Positions 4,834 to 6,341 of a stretch of 6,341 bases of DNA are shown here, piece by piece. The position numbers and the translations under genes were made by a program. Each line of letters starts with the position of its first letter. The stretch's first letter is position 1. The notes under the pieces were generated by a model, which was given only the letters and a program-made list of their open reading frames with translations, did not search any database and was not told the DNA's origin. The DNA is taken from NCBI GenBank assembly GCA_904419105.1, contig CAJFQR010000081.1, positions 1-6,341 on the forward strand, written 5' to 3'. The DNA comes from Candidatus Avimicrobium faecavium (lineage in GTDB: Bacteria > Bacillota > Clostridia > Oscillospirales > Ruminococcaceae).

Positions 4834-6119
4834 GCGGTGTGGTGCTGCCGGTTTTTGCGCTGCCGTCGGATTATGGCATCGGCAGCCTGGGAAAGGATGC
4901 GGCAGAGTTCATCGATTTTTTGGCGGCGGCGAATATCCGGGTGTGGGAGACGATGAGCGTTTGCCACACCGATGAAAGCCATTCGCCGTTCCGGGCCCTC
5001 TGTGCCCGGGCGGGCAATCCGCTGCTCCTTGATCTGGCCCCTTTTGTAGAAAAAGGGGTGGTTACCGGCCGGGAGCTGTCCCGTATGGACTGGGGACGGG
5101 ACCGGGGCCGGGTCAATTATTCCAAGGTAGCCGCCGCCAAACTGGCGGTGCTGGAACGGGTATATACTGCGGCTGACGGCGGCGCCGGGGACCCGGAGTT
5201 CGCCCGGTTTGCGGCGGAAAACCGGGATTGGCTGGAGGATTACGGCCTTTTTGCCGCTCTCTGTGAGGAAAATGGTGGAATGGATCAGTGGCCGGAGTCC
5301 CTGACCCGCCGGCTGCGGCCGGCGATGGACCAGGCTCGGGACCGGCTGGGCGGCCGGGCGCGGTTTTTCCAGTATGTGCAGTACCTCTTCTATGGGCAGT
5401 GGGAGCGGCTGCGCCGTCACGCTGCTGAACGGGGAGTCCGGCTGATGGGATCTATTCCCTACGATCTGCCGGAGAGCTGCTGCGAGCGCTGGCAGGATCC
5501 CGCTGCCGAAGAGACCGGCGGGGACTTTTTGGGCTGGTGGCGGCAGCGAATGGCCCAGGCCGGCGGGTTTTACGATTTCACCAAAATCTGCCGATGGGTC
5601 GGGAGCGAGGAGCTCTTCGCCTTCTACGATGCCGCCCGGCCGGACTGGCCCCAGTTTGGCGAGAAGCTTACCGCGCTGCGGGATGCGGTGCCGGGAGCTC
5701 TGGGGCGGGCAGGCCGGGATACCCGGGCCTTCCAGCGGGGATTTGGTTTTCAGGCGGCCCTGCGCCATCGTCCTCACTGGTATGAGAGGGATACGGTGGC
5801 CTATGTGGGCACCTGCACCGATGAGCCGGTGCGGGGCTGGCTGCGAACACTGGACCGGCAGACGGCCCAGGATGTCAACGAGTACATCGGCACGGCGCTG
5901 CCTCGGGATCAGGCCTGGTCGGTGCTGCGCTGCCTGTGGATGAGCCCGGCGGCGATGGTGATGGCACCGGTTGCGGACTTTCTTGAGATGGGCAGTGCCG
6001 CCCGGCTGGCCGGCGGAGATGACCCGGCGCAGGACTGGACCTGGCGGCTGCGCCGCGGTACGCTGAACAACCGTCTGGCCCAGCGCATCGCCCGGATGAA
6101 CCGCCTGTTTGAGAGATAG
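4824..6119 (+). CDS. GH77 (4-alpha-glucanotransferase, MalQ-like) homologue lacking catalytic residues; putative pseudoenzyme
   Basis: A 431-residue soluble protein, shorter than usual bacterial MalQ (about 500). N-terminal landmarks of GH77 are clear: SGVVLPVFALPSDYGIGSLG (4-23), FIDFLAAANIRVWE (29-42), SPFRALCARAGNPLLLDL (54-71), VNYSKV (97-102), WLEDYGLFAAL (136-146) and a QYLFYGQW helix. C-terminal landmarks are also present: YVGT (327-330), RGW (337-339), SPA (374-376) and DWTWRL (404-409). The catalytic core is not: the RIDHFRG region is KICRWVG (254-260), so the nucleophile Asp is C256; no AEDLG acid/base block exists; and GTHDN is GTCTD (329-333), putting Thr at the stabiliser position. 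The loop with PPDYFSxTGQLWGNPLYDW is deleted. MalQ normally transfers maltosyl units between glucans; this protein probably cannot. The frame is intact, with AAGGAGGG (4807-4814) nine bases before ATG 4824 and a ten-base overlap with the MGMT-like gene, so it is expressed and coupled. Possible roles are glucan binding or regulation. The family assignment is firm; loss of activity is inferred. Confidence 0.85.
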   Translation: MRVSGVVLPVFALPSDYGIGSLGKDAAEFIDFLAAANIRVWETMSVCHTDESHSPFRALCARAGNPLLLDLAPFVEKGVVTGRELSRMDWGRDRGRVNYSKVAAAKLAVLERVYTAADGGAGDPEFARFAAENRDWLEDYGLFAALCEENGGMDQWPESLTRRLRPAMDQARDRLGGRARFFQYVQYLFYGQWERLRRHAAERGVRLMGSIPYDLPESCCERWQDPAAEETGGDFLGWWRQRMAQAGGFYDFTKICRWVGSEELFAFYDAARPDWPQFGEKLTALRDAVPGALGRAGRDTRAFQRGFGFQAALRHRPHWYERDTVAYVGTCTDEPVRGWLRTLDRQTAQDVNEYIGTALPRDQAWSVLRCLWMSPAAMVMAPVADFLEMGSAARLAGGDDPAQDWTWRLRRGTLNNRLAQRIARMNRLFER

Positions 6120-6127
6120 CAGAGAAT

Positions 6128-6162
6128 AAAAAAGCCCTTCCGCATCGCGGAAGGGCTTTTTT
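6128..6162. terminator. Strong bidirectional terminator at the end of the three-gene operon
   Basis: A perfect ten-pair stem, GCCCTTCCGC (6134-6143) with GCGGAAGGGC (6147-6156), closes an ATC loop. Six A (6128-6133) and six T (6157-6162) extend it, giving a U-tract on both strands. It lies eight bases after the GH77-like stop and 26 bases beyond the stop of the convergent gene on the other strand. Confidence 0.95.
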
Positions 6163-6188
6163 GTGCCTTGCAGGGGCTTCATTCAAAG

Positions 6189-6341
6189 TTACGGCATGGG
6201 TGGCATGACCACATCGGCCAGCTGGGTGTGCAGCGGTGCGGTAGGACGGAACATATCCCCCGACGGCAGTTCTGCGGCGCACAGCGGCAGGTCTTCCCGC
6301 AGCGGGAAGATGAGGGTGATGGTGGTTCCAAAGCCCTCTTT
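6189..6341 (-). CDS. C-terminal end of a probable sensor histidine kinase (5' part outside window)
   Basis: Fifty codons of an open minus-strand frame that enters from the right edge and stops at TAA (6189-6191). The first visible residues, KEGFGTTITLIFPL, resemble the last strand block of a histidine kinase ATPase domain (HATPase_c), where a G-x-GTT motif (G3/G2 region) is followed by a hydrophobic strand ending in P. The rest, about 36 residues rich in Pro and Leu (ending VVMPPMP), has no recognisable motif and is a longer tail than most kinases carry. If correct, the H-box, N-box and sensor lie to the right of the window, and the kinase would phosphorylate a response regulator. Only one motif supports this, so other GHKL-fold ATPases (for example an anti-sigma factor kinase) remain possible. 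It is convergent to the GH77-like operon and shares its terminator. Confidence 0.6.
   Translation of the reverse strand, partial: KEGFGTTITLIFPLREDLPLCAAELPSGDMFRPTAPLHTQLADVVMPPMP

Noticed and set aside
4758..6182. Open frame of about 470 codons on the - strand
   Set aside because: It is antisense to the GH77-like gene and runs through the terminator. It is Pro/Arg/Gln-rich with no motif.
1..6341. CRISPR array, insertion sequence, tRNA, rRNA or attachment site
   Set aside because: No regular spaced repeats, transposase motifs, terminal inverted repeats or cloverleaf sequence were seen on either strand.

Overview
This is a GC-rich bacterial window with short AT-rich spacers, dense gene packing, strong AGGAGG-type ribosome binding sites, near-consensus sigma-A promoters and A/T-flanked hairpin terminators. 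Together with a rubrerythrin (an oxidative-stress protein of anaerobes), a lone ECF transporter S component and a DUF896 (YnzC-type) protein, this points to a high-GC anaerobic Firmicute, probably a clostridial gut species of the Oscillospiraceae type. The taxon is an inference; no rRNA or marker gene is present.

Layout from left to right. (1) The 3' end of a rubrerythrin gene (+), ending in a bidirectional terminator. (2) A six-helix ECF S component (-) with its own TTGACA/TATAAT promoter. (3) A bidirectional terminator, then an AbgB-like M20 amidohydrolase (-). (4) A 378-base divergent intergenic region carrying outward promoters. (5) A second, paralogous AbgB-like M20 amidohydrolase (+). 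(6) Two bases after its stop, a new promoter that starts a three-gene operon (+): DUF896 protein, short single-domain MGMT-family protein with an intact PCHRV cysteine, and a GH77 (4-alpha-glucanotransferase, MalQ-like) homologue. All three genes overlap and end at a strong hairpin terminator. (7) The 3' end of a convergent gene (-) whose C-terminus looks like a histidine kinase ATPase domain.

The two M20 enzymes share residue numbering through their catalytic halves and keep all metal and catalytic residues, so they look like a duplicated, divergently transcribed pair acting on related amide-linked substrates (for example p-aminobenzoyl-glutamate or N-acyl amino acids). The nearby S component could import a related compound, but nothing in the sequence proves this.

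The most unusual element is the GH77 homologue. It keeps the fold landmarks of MalQ at both ends, but the catalytic aspartate of the RIDHFRG motif is a cysteine, the acid/base AEDLG block is missing, and the GTHDN aspartate is a threonine in ungapped alignment. The frame is otherwise clean and translationally coupled to an MGMT-like DNA-repair gene. It reads as a retained pseudoenzyme or repurposed protein rather than a decaying gene, in an operon whose joint role is unknown.
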